Source: Nostoc sp. UHCC 0302
GTDB lineage: Bacteria > Cyanobacteriota > Cyanobacteriia > Cyanobacteriales > Nostocaceae
Assembly (NCBI RefSeq): GCF_038096175.1
Contig: NZ_CP151099.1
Location: 6,612,001-6,676,000, forward strand
Length of the DNA: 64,000 nt
Direction of reading: 5' to 3'
The first letter of the stretch is position 1, and the number at the start of each line of letters is the position of its first letter. Shown here one piece after another: positions 39,601 through 46,051 of this stretch. The position numbers and the translations under genes are program-made. The notes beneath the pieces are model-generated. The model saw only the letters and a list, made by a program, of their open reading frames with translations, was not told where the DNA came from and ran no database searches.

Positions 39601-40907
39601 GATTGCCGCAAATAGAGGATACGCCGATGATTCTCCTGTTAATTGAGGACATCACACAGCGCAAGCAGTTAGAGACAGAACGAAATCATTTTTTAGCTCA
39701 AGAGCAGTCAGCCCGCACTGCTGCCGAAACAGCCAACCGCGCCAAAGATGAATTTTTATCGGTTCTCTCTCACGAACTTCGCAATCCTCTCAATTCTATG
39801 CTTGGCTGGGCGCAGTTGTTGCGTACGCGGCGGCTTGATGAAGCTAGGACTAATCAAGCCATAGAATCCATCGAGCGCAGCGCCAAAGCTCAAGCCCAGC
39901 TCATTGAAGATTTATTAGACGTCTCACGTATCACCACAGGCAGACTGCCTTTAAGCGCTCGCCCAGTTAAGCTTCCCCCAATAATTGAAGCTGCAATTGA
40001 CATTGTGTGGCTAGCAGCACAAGCCAAAAACATTCAATTAGAAACTAGACTAAATCCTTCCACTAGAACCGTATTAGTTGATCCATCCCGATTGCAGCAG
40101 GTAATGTGGAATTTACTCTCTAACGCCATTAAATTCACCCCTGAAGGGGGAAAAATTGAAGTCACACTAGAGTACACCCAATTCCACGCTCAGATTCAAA
40201 TTAGCGATACGGGTCAAGGTATCAGCCAAGACTTTCTCCCCTTTATTTTCGAGCGTTTCCGTCAATCTGATGGCTCCAGAACCCGCTCTAATCCTGGGCT
40301 AGGGCTAGGGCTTTCGATTGTGCGTCATTTAATAGAACTCCACGGCGGTACAGTTTATGCCGAGAGTGACGGTGTAGGACAAGGCGCTACATTTACAGTC
40401 AGCCTACCCCTACAAGCTGACTTAAACGAGAGTTATTTGCCGGGTGCTGTCGAGCCACTCATTGCAGTAGACGAGACAGAAGTACCAGTTGATAACATCC
40501 CATCACTGGAAGATTTGCGGGTACTTGTCGTCGATGATGAAGCAGATATCCGGGACTTATTTGCAACAGTGTTTGAGCAGCACGGAATTGAAGCGACGAC
40601 AGTTGCATCAGCAAAGGAGGCAATCTCAACTCTGCTGGCAAACCCTGGTGGGTATGATGTACTCTTGTCTGATATGGGGATGCCAGACGAAGACGGTTAT
40701 ACGCTAATTCGTCAAGTCAGAGCGCTAATTCCAGAAGCAGGTGGACAGATTCCCGCCGCAGTTATCACAGCGTTTGCCTCTCAAGAAGAGCGAATACAAG
40801 CCCTCTCAGCCGGATTCCAAATGCATCTTGCTAAACCCGTCGATCCAGAACAACTAATATTCGTAGTTGCTTCTCTAGCTAAACGAACTAAAAGATTTTT
40901 AGTTTAA
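36684..40907 (+). CDS. CheB-CheR-PAS-histidine kinase-receiver hybrid protein
   Basis: 1407 aa from ATG 36684 (MTSKRPSQKS). Order: CheB methylesterase (about 30-215; catalytic Ser in GMGASAGGLEAF, His in IQHLSP, Asp in SGGDGDGARGL); CheR methyltransferase (about 230-500; SAM motif VTGCSTGEEAYSIA); a 75-residue coiled coil of NEEL/NEE heptads (about 669-749); one or two PAS domains; HisKA with VLSHELRNPLNSM (about 1028); HATPase_c (NLLSNAIKFTPEGG, DTGQGIS, GLGLGLSI); and a C-terminal receiver (VVDDEADIRDLF, phospho-Asp in LLSDMGMPDEDGY). No membrane helix, so cytoplasmic. Such fusions are two-component hubs, not classical chemotaxis proteins; methylation substrates are unknown. Confidence 0.95.
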   Translation: MTSKRPSQKSQSNSTAGSASEAQQQNNENELFPIVGMGASAGGLEAFTELLRHLPTDTGMGFVLIQHLSPNQKSLLSEILSRSTQMPVTEAQEGMIVEPNHVYVIPPNKTMTISQGVLKLTPRQKVRGVAKTVDAFFVSLAEDRGSKAIAVVLSGGDGDGARGLEEIKGAGGITFAQCEDTAKVNSMPNTAVATGHVDFILPPQAIAEELGNISHHPYISHPTSEKPTEILPEGEDALSTIFSLLRIATGVDFHHYKQTTLKRRILRRMILYKLERLEDYVRYLQENPEEITALYQDVLINITSFFRDSGAFEALKNKVFPVIAKGRTPEAPIRIWVTGCSTGEEAYSIAICLVEYLTEQGINPPIQIFATDVNEVVIDKARLGIYQLSQIAEVSPERLQRFFVQVEEGYQISKSVRELCVFAKQNLISDPPFSKLDLITCRNVLIYLGSAVQKKLLPVFHYGLKTTGYLMLGTSETVGEFSDLFSLVDRKYKIYARKVASTRLGVDLIASKYPQETLNSQPRVSEDSWNDLEIHKEADQIILNRYAPVGVIVNNELEILQFRGQTSPYLQPAPGRASLNLLKMAKEGLRLELRTAIHQAKKRDEVVTKDGLEFTDDNQLKQIRLDVIPFKSHAVGERYFLVLFNDIPELGSSVSATASSGSITSRRRKTSQEQENSQLRQELRTTKEYLQSIIEEQQATNQDLRAANEEILSSNEELQSTNEELETAKEEIQATNEELNTINDELQRRNTESTQVSNDLQNLLSSINIPILMLGGDLRIRRFTPIAEVIFNLIPTDIGRPLSDINHNLNFPDLEEQIVEVISTLNHKAQEVQDQDGHWYDLRIRPYRTIDNKIDGVVVVLVDIDGLKRGVEQLRASRDYAEAIIDTMRESLLVLNLDLRVIRANRSFYETFRLLPAEIEQRQVFEIGNGQWDIPQLRSLLENLLPSETPFQEVEVEHNFEHGQKIVRFNARRLPQIEDTPMILLLIEDITQRKQLETERNHFLAQEQSARTAAETANRAKDEFLSVLSHELRNPLNSMLGWAQLLRTRRLDEARTNQAIESIERSAKAQAQLIEDLLDVSRITTGRLPLSARPVKLPPIIEAAIDIVWLAAQAKNIQLETRLNPSTRTVLVDPSRLQQVMWNLLSNAIKFTPEGGKIEVTLEYTQFHAQIQISDTGQGISQDFLPFIFERFRQSDGSRTRSNPGLGLGLSIVRHLIELHGGTVYAESDGVGQGATFTVSLPLQADLNESYLPGAVEPLIAVDETEVPVDNIPSLEDLRVLVVDDEADIRDLFATVFEQHGIEATTVASAKEAISTLLANPGGYDVLLSDMGMPDEDGYTLIRQVRALIPEAGGQIPAAVITAFASQEERIQALSAGFQMHLAKPVDPEQLIFVVASLAKRTKRFLV

Positions 40908-40937
40908 GGGCAGGGGGCAGTGGACAGTTGACAGTTG

Positions 40938-41039
40938 ATACCAATTAGAAAAAAGAATGCAACAAATAGTCTATTTGTAGAGACGCGATTCATCGCGTCT
41001 TCACCCAAGGATGTGTTGCAATCATTAATTGAATTGGTA
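40938..41039 (+). mobile_element. 103-bp-type MITE, copy B
   Basis: Ends ATACCAATT and AATTGGTA. Same interior as copy A, including CACCCAAGGATGTGTTGCAAT. It is immediately downstream of the tRNA gene (5 bp away). Confidence 0.85.
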
Positions 41040-41044
41040 ACAAA

Positions 41045-41117
41045 TGGAGAATAACGGATTTGAACCGATGACCTCTGCGGTGCGATCGCAGCGCTCTACC
41101 AACTGAGCTAATTCCCC
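41045..41117 (-). tRNA. tRNA-Ala (anticodon CGC)
   Basis: 73-nt cloverleaf on the minus strand. Acceptor GGGGAAT/ATTCTCC (one G-T pair), D arm GCTCAGTTGGTAGAGC, anticodon arm CTGCG-ATCGCAC-CGCAG with anticodon CGC, T arm starting ATCGGTTCAAATCC. Discriminator A; CCA not encoded. It would read GCG alanine codons. The HIP1 octamer GCGATCGC lies across the anticodon stem and loop. Confidence 0.93.
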
Positions 41118-41178
41118 TTAATCAGTGTTGAGTTGAGCTATATGCTTAAAACTCAACCTTTGACTACCATAAAATATT

Positions 41179-41931
41179 TTAACACTCAGTTACCGTGGGC
41201 TGAAGGTCTTGTCGGGAAAAGACTTCTTGTACCCGTTCCAATTCCAACTCACTTAAATAATCAACAGTCCAATTACAGCAGCGCTGGAGCATATGGAATG
41301 GATAAGTATTAGCTACACCAACTACCTGCATCTGCGCTCGTTTTGCCGCTTGGACACCAGCAGGGGTATCTTCAATTGCCAAACACTCTTGTGGTTGAAG
41401 ATTCAATTCAGGATATTCCTGGTTTAGCCGTTCAACTGCTAGAAGATAACCATCGGGTTCTGGCTTACTGGTAGTGATATCATCACCCGCTACAATGATT
41501 TTGAAGTGCTCAGCTAGTTTAGCGCGAGTAAGCACCAGTTGGATTTCTTTGTGAATAGCACCACTAACTAAACCTAGTTTTAAATTGCGCGATTCTCCGT
41601 TGGAGATGCTTACCGAACGCACTTTAAATATCAAGTCTTCGACACCAGGATATAAAGGCAGTTTTTCTATTTTCTCTAGTTCTAAGGCATAGGCTTGTGC
41701 CTTGCGATTCAGCAAATGAGTTAAATAGTTTTCGCTAGCTACTCTACCACGGTTAGCGAGTAGTTGCTGAAAACAAGCGCGATCGCTGCGTCCTAAACAA
41801 GCTTGACGCTCATCTACGCGTTGCGGTTGGAGATTTTCTTCAATCAAAATCTCATCTATCAGTTGCAGGTGAATTGGCTCATCGTTAATGATGACACCAT
41901 TAAAATCAAAAAGTACTGCCTTTAAACTCAT
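41179..41931 (-). CDS. HAD-superfamily phosphatase / phosphomutase-like hydrolase
   Basis: 250 aa. HAD motifs: I FDFNGVIINDEP (nucleophile Asp, with Asn instead of the usual second Asp of DxDG), II LVSGAI, III KPEP, IV AIEDTPAGVQAA. The helical cap between motif I and II resembles the beta-phosphoglucomutase/phosphatase subgroup. The Asp-to-Asn change at the +2 position is where the general acid normally sits; phosphonatase-like or phosphatase members vary here, so catalytic competence should be treated with caution. The start overlaps the methyltransferase stop by 4 nt (ATGA), implying translational coupling. Confidence 0.85.
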   Translation of the reverse strand: MSLKAVLFDFNGVIINDEPIHLQLIDEILIEENLQPQRVDERQACLGRSDRACFQQLLANRGRVASENYLTHLLNRKAQAYALELEKIEKLPLYPGVEDLIFKVRSVSISNGESRNLKLGLVSGAIHKEIQLVLTRAKLAEHFKIIVAGDDITTSKPEPDGYLLAVERLNQEYPELNLQPQECLAIEDTPAGVQAAKRAQMQVVGVANTYPFHMLQRCCNWTVDYLSELELERVQEVFSRQDLQPTVTEC

Positions 41932-42866
41932 GCCGTTACGCCAAACGCTGGAGATCCAAGTCCCTCCAAATCATTATTATCTATTGTGGTGTCTCTTGAT
42001 GTCGGAGTATTGAGTTGAAAATTTTGTTGAACAGTTGCATCTTTACTTGGAATTGGTTTAACGCCGCTATTTAACTGATGTATCCACCATACATCTTGGG
42101 TTTGTACTGCTTCAAACCCCGCTTTACCCATATTTGCATCCACGCTATCAGCAGCATACTCACGAATATACGGCTCCTCAAAAATATCATTGAGCCAATC
42201 TAACTGACGCAGGGTTTTCTGATTACCATCTAAAATCAGTACTTGTCCACCAGCTACCAGCAAACGGAAGCTTTCCCGCAGAATTGCTAGGGACACTGCA
42301 TTTGGTGTTTCGTGAAATAGCAAAGAAGCTGTTACTAAGTCAAACGAAGCATCCCTGAAACTGGTTTTCTCAGCATTTCCATGTCTCCAGATTATTTCTA
42401 AACCAGCAGTTCTAGCTTTGTCTTCTGCCCTGACTAACATATAAGGTGATAAATCCAAGCCAATGACTTCTGCTTGGGGAAAAGCTTGCTTTAACATCAA
42501 GGTTGTAGAACCTGTACCACAGCCTAAGTCAAGTATGCGTCGCGGTTTTACTTTGATGGCATCAATTAAAGCTTGACGTACAATAATTTCGTTGGGCGCG
42601 AGAACGTATTGAGTAATTGGATCATAGGAAACCGCCGCGCCAGGGTTGAGATATCCGCCCTTAATGCCGTGAAAGTTTTGGCTACTGTAGTAATAGGGGA
42701 CTGTAACATCAGACCGTCGGAAGCGATGTCTACGACGGGCTACGCCTACGCTCTCTTTGTCCCAGTCAATACTATCAGCGTAACGTTGCAATCCCTCTTC
42801 ATCAATCAACAGACGTACTACGGGCGATAAAAAACGTTCCCAGATTGGATCTTGACGCACTGCCAT
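41928..42866 (-). CDS. SAM-dependent methyltransferase (class I)
   Basis: 312 aa. Motif I ILDLGCGTGSTTLML, followed by GLDLSPYML (acidic end of strand 2), WRHGNAEKTSF and FDLVTASLLFHE, the usual Rossmann-like methyltransferase core in residues about 110-225. The N-terminal 100 residues are unusual for the family, and residues about 38-52 (KESVGVARRRHRF) are encoded by an inserted dispersed repeat. Translationally coupled to the HAD gene; a joint role in making or repairing a small methylated or phosphorylated metabolite is possible but unproven. A BlaI-like operator lies in the divergent spacer with rtcB. Confidence 0.85.
   Translation of the reverse strand: MAVRQDPIWERFLSPVVRLLIDEEGLQRYADSIDWDKESVGVARRRHRFRRSDVTVPYYYSSQNFHGIKGGYLNPGAAVSYDPITQYVLAPNEIIVRQALIDAIKVKPRRILDLGCGTGSTTLMLKQAFPQAEVIGLDLSPYMLVRAEDKARTAGLEIIWRHGNAEKTSFRDASFDLVTASLLFHETPNAVSLAILRESFRLLVAGGQVLILDGNQKTLRQLDWLNDIFEEPYIREYAADSVDANMGKAGFEAVQTQDVWWIHQLNSGVKPIPSKDATVQQNFQLNTPTSRDTTIDNNDLEGLGSPAFGVTA
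42723..42751. repeat. dispersed repeat inside the methyltransferase frame
   Basis: GCGATGTCTACGACGGGCTA and CGCCTACGC: a known style of Nostoc interspersed repeat. A diverged copy (CGATGTCTACGATGATGCTC) occurs in non-coding DNA at 63795. Read in frame it encodes SVGVARRRHR. Confidence 0.65.
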
Positions 42867-43034
42867 AGGTATTGTGTCAGAACTTAAAGGGCTAGTGAGA
42901 CCAGAGTCATTTTATTTACAAATTTTAATTCATTTAAGAAATCTTGGCTTTCTGGCTGGGCGATACCTGCGGTGGTCACTGAGCTTTACCGAAGTACACG
43001 CTTAAGAGCGATCGCGTTGACACTCGAACTTCAT

Positions 43035-43054
43035 TATACTACAATTGTAGTATA
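43035..43054. promoter_or_regulatory. BlaI/MecI/CopY-type operator palindrome
   Basis: A 20-bp perfect palindrome with core TACTACAATTGTAGTA. This is the TACTACA-N2-TGTAGTA form bound by BlaI/MecI-family repressors. It lies 160 bp upstream of rtcB and 169 bp upstream of the divergent methyltransferase, so either could be the target. No BlaI gene is in the window. Confidence 0.65.
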
Positions 43055-43213
43055 AGTAGATATACCCTCAAAGTAGTTTTAAAATTCACTAAAATTTAGC
43101 GGACTAACAATGTCATACAGTATTTAATTTGAAGAACACTATCACTAGTAGAAAAATAGAAAATTTTGTATTTAATCTCAAACTTTAAATAATAATTCAA
43201 AATAGAAAAATTT

Positions 43214-44395
43214 ATGCCATACGAAAAGTTAGAAATTACTACACCAGCCCCTGTTTTATCTTGGGCAAATCATGCGTTAGGCTCCGCAGAAACCCAGATG
43301 GCAAAGAATGTGGCTTCGCTACCATTTGTGTTTAAACACGTAGCTTTAATGCCAGATGTGCATCTAGGAAAAGGTGCTTTAGTTGGTTCTGTAATTGCAA
43401 CAAAAGAAGCGATTATACCAGCTGCTGTGGGTGTGGATATTGGTTGCGGGATGAGCGCTATCAAAACACAATTTACTGCTGCACAGCTAGAAGGCAAACT
43501 AAAAAAAATTCGTTTGGATCTTGAAGCGGCAATTCCTACAGGTTTCAACGAAAACAAAGACGTTGAAAAATCTGTCACCAACTGGCAACGTTGGAGTAAT
43601 TTTAAAGATTTACATCGCGGCGTGCAAGACTTGCAAGGTAAAGCGATGAAACAAATGGGTTCTCTTGGTGGGGGTAACCACTTTATTGAAGTCTGCCTTG
43701 ATGCAGACAATCAAGTTTGGTTAATGCTACATTCTGGTTCGCGCAACATCGGCAATAAATTAGCTGAGTGCCACATTCATACAGCCAAAGAATTAACCAG
43801 AATGGCAGGCAATAACTTACCTGATCCAGATTTATCTTACTTTGTAGCTGGTACACCAGAATTTAAAGCATACTGGAACGATTTGCAATGGGCGCAAGAT
43901 TATGCGCGTGTCAACCGCGATGTGATGATGGCACGTTTCAAACATATTGTTGAGAAACATCTGGGGGGAGGGAAGGCAACAAAACCCTTATTACAAGTAA
44001 ATTGTCATCACAACTACGCCGAAAAAGAAGTACATTTTGGCGAGGATGTCTACGTTACTCGTAAGGGTGCAGTCCGCGCACAAACCGAAGACTATGGCAT
44101 TATTCCTGGTTCGATGGGAGCAAAATCTTTCATTGTTAAAGGTAAAGGTAATGCTCACAGCTTCTGTTCTTGCTCTCACGGTGCAGGGCGTTTAATGTCT
44201 AGAAATAAGGCGAAAAACGTCTACACACTTGATGATTTAATTCAGCAAACTCAAGGCGTAGAATGCCGTAAAGATACTAGTGTTTTAGATGAAATTCCTG
44301 GGGCTTATAAGCCGATAGAGCAAGTAATGGAGAATCAAGCAGATTTGGTTGAAGTTGTAGCAACGCTCAAGCAAGTTGTTTGCGTGAAAGGATAA
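43214..44395 (+). CDS. rtcB: RNA-splicing ligase RtcB
   Basis: 393 aa. Joins 2',3'-cyclic phosphate or 3'-phosphate ends to 5'-OH RNA with GTP and Mn2+, for RNA repair. Family motifs: ALMPDVHLGKGALVGSV, the metal-binding AAVGVDIGCGM (Asp and Cys ligands), SLGGGNHFIEV, HSGSRNIG, HHNYAE and the C-terminal SCSHGAGRLMSR containing the His that is guanylylated. Cyanobacterial rtcB genes are usually in this short class. Transcribed alone and ended by a strong terminator. The palindromic operator upstream suggests repressor control. Confidence 0.95.
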   Translation: MPYEKLEITTPAPVLSWANHALGSAETQMAKNVASLPFVFKHVALMPDVHLGKGALVGSVIATKEAIIPAAVGVDIGCGMSAIKTQFTAAQLEGKLKKIRLDLEAAIPTGFNENKDVEKSVTNWQRWSNFKDLHRGVQDLQGKAMKQMGSLGGGNHFIEVCLDADNQVWLMLHSGSRNIGNKLAECHIHTAKELTRMAGNNLPDPDLSYFVAGTPEFKAYWNDLQWAQDYARVNRDVMMARFKHIVEKHLGGGKATKPLLQVNCHHNYAEKEVHFGEDVYVTRKGAVRAQTEDYGIIPGSMGAKSFIVKGKGNAHSFCSCSHGAGRLMSRNKAKNVYTLDDLIQQTQGVECRKDTSVLDEIPGAYKPIEQVMENQADLVEVVATLKQVVCVKG

Positions 44396-44403
44396 ATTTG
44401 TAG

Positions 44404-44428
44404 AGTGGGCAATGCCCACTTTTTTTTT
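44404..44428 (+). terminator. rho-independent terminator of rtcB
   Basis: AGTGGGCA, one base, TGCCCACT, then eight or more Ts. Nine bp past the stop. Confidence 0.9.
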
Positions 44429-44436
44429 CAAGATAG

Positions 44437-44757
44437 AGGTACTGTGAATTAAGAAATGATTGTTTTAAGCGAATCGACAGAACAATTAGAAGCATCTATA
44501 ATCAGCATATTCTAAAATACGGATATTATTGGGAAGCTGAAGATGATTTGAGCAAGTTAACCAAGCAAGAGGAAAAGCAAGTGTTAAGGTTAGCAGTTTT
44601 AGCCTCTGAACATCTTAGAGTTCCGTATATAGCTATTGATATTGGACAACTAGAAAGTGGAGAGTGGATTGTGATAGAAACAGCAGATGCTCAATTTGCT
44701 GGTATTTGTCAAATTTCTGCACTTGAATTATGGAATAAATTGAAAGATATTTACTAG
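44437..44757 (+). pseudogene. C-terminal remnant of an ATP-grasp-like (DUF4343-type) protein
   Basis: The frame is open from 44437 to a TAG at 44757 but has no ATG or GTG; only TTG 44548 could start a 69-aa product. The peptide (KYGYYWEAEDDLSKLTKQEE, then VLRLAVLASEHLRVPYIAID, then GEWIVIETADAQFAG and a final LELWNKLKDIY) looks like the end of an ATP-grasp protein, in which the E....G.W.VIE.(G/A)DAQ segment carries metal ligands. The N-terminal part with the nucleotide-binding lysines is absent. Judged a gene remnant; the assignment to ATP-grasp is by pattern and moderately sure. Confidence 0.55.
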
Positions 44758-44779
44758 CATAGTCAAGAATTAAAGTGTT

Positions 44780-45592
44780 ATGCAAAATAGTCAATACGAA
44801 GAACAATACAAAAAACAAGTAATTGATTTTTTTGATAGCAGAACCACCTACGATAACGACTACACGATTCATCGCGCCCTGCCTCTACTAAAGCTAGTTA
44901 CATTACAAAAGGGGCAAAAAGTATTAGATATGGCAACTGGTACAGGAATCATTGCCATTGCTGCTGCACAAATAGTCGGCTCTGAAGGAAAAGTAATTGG
45001 CGTGGATTTTTCTTCAGGTATGCTCGCTCAAGCCCAACAGAAAATTATAGAATTAGGCTTGCAGAATATTGAATTAATCGAAGCAGACGCTGAGTATATA
45101 AACTTTGATAATGAGAGTTTTGATGCAATTCTTTGTTCTACAGCAATAGTTTATTTTAAAGATATTCCTGCTGCTTTAAGTAAATGGTATCGCTTTCTTA
45201 AGCCAGGGGGAATGGTGGGTTTTTCTTGTTGCTCTGAGGTATCTTGTGGCGCACCACTGATGATTGCTGCTTGTGCCAAATATGGTATTTCACTAACAAA
45301 TATCAACGAACGAACAGGAACTACAGAAAAATGTAAAAATCTGCTAGAAGCAGCAGGTTTTCAAGATATTCGAGTGAAGATTCAACAATTAGGTTTCTAC
45401 CGCAGTTTAGAGCAATCTAGAGAATGGAATGGAGGCTGGTTTCATCCCCAAGAAAATCCCTTATTAGAGGTTTCGTTTGAGCAGATGGCAGAATTGAATA
45501 CACAGTACAGTAAAGAAGTTGAAGCACAAGTAACTGAGCAAGGTGTCTGGTATGAAAATATGACTTTTTTTGTAACTGGTCGAAAGCTCTAA
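44780..45592 (+). CDS. UbiE/arsenite-type class I SAM methyltransferase
   Basis: 270 aa. Motif I VLDMATGTGIIAIAAAQ, motif post-I GVDFSSGMLAQA, then LIEADAEYINFDNESFDAIL and LKPGGMVGFSCCSE. The DMATGTG and VDFSSGML forms resemble UbiE/COQ5 quinone methyltransferases, though the C-terminal half (EWNGGWFHPQENPLLEVSF) is different, so a distinct small-molecule substrate is likely. Starts 22 bp after the remnant at 44757. Complete. The two CC pairs in FSCCSEVSCG are unusual but unexplained. Confidence 0.85.
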   Translation: MQNSQYEEQYKKQVIDFFDSRTTYDNDYTIHRALPLLKLVTLQKGQKVLDMATGTGIIAIAAAQIVGSEGKVIGVDFSSGMLAQAQQKIIELGLQNIELIEADAEYINFDNESFDAILCSTAIVYFKDIPAALSKWYRFLKPGGMVGFSCCSEVSCGAPLMIAACAKYGISLTNINERTGTTEKCKNLLEAAGFQDIRVKIQQLGFYRSLEQSREWNGGWFHPQENPLLEVSFEQMAELNTQYSKEVEAQVTEQGVWYENMTFFVTGRKL

Positions 45593-45687
45593 TACAAATT
45601 CTCTTGGAGGAAAGCAATACATCGTACCACTTCCCTGCAGGACGCTGCGCTAACGTAGTAGCGCTTAAGCGCAATTCCTTGCCTAAT

Positions 45688-45838
45688 TTAACGTGAGTTC
45701 GATGAACCTCTCCCTCCCAACCTCCCTCTCCGAAGCGGAAAGGGAAGAGCAACTAAAAAATCATGGTTTTACTCCCCTCTCCTCGTAGGAGAGGGGCTGG
45801 GGGAGAGGTCAACATAGCACTTGTCGAACTCACGTTAA
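45688..45838. mobile_element. 151-bp MITE-like element with 15-bp TIR
   Basis: TTAACGTGAGTTCGA at the left end and its exact reverse complement TCGAACTCACGTTAA at the right end. The interior carries purine/pyrimidine palindromes such as CCCCTCTCCTCGTAGGAGAG. No target duplication could be confirmed by eye. Confidence 0.7.
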
Positions 45839-45889
45839 TTTAATCTGTTGTCATATTTTTAGAGAAACGGTATAAAGTAATTTGCTAAT

Positions 45890-45920
45890 AAAAAGGCTTG
45901 GAGTTATATTACTCCAAGCC
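45890..45920 (-). terminator. rho-independent terminator of the E2 gene
   Basis: GGCTTGGAGT and ACTCCAAGCC around a 6-nt loop, followed on the minus strand by TTTTT. 132 bp past the stop. Confidence 0.8.
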
Positions 45921-46051
45921 TAAAATTAAACTTTTCTAAAAACAGTATTCTTAGTTATACAATCCTCTATGAAAATGCACTATTTGTTAAACGAACCGCT
46001 AAGCACGCCAAGAGGGAATATCCTCAAGTGCAAGTTTACGGAGAATCGGTA

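Larger units (their letters stand above)
45593..46051. other. repeat-filled intergenic region
   Basis: About 460 bp between convergent genes. It contains a 151-bp MITE-like element and the terminator of the E2 gene; no coding frame is supported. Confidence 0.7.
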
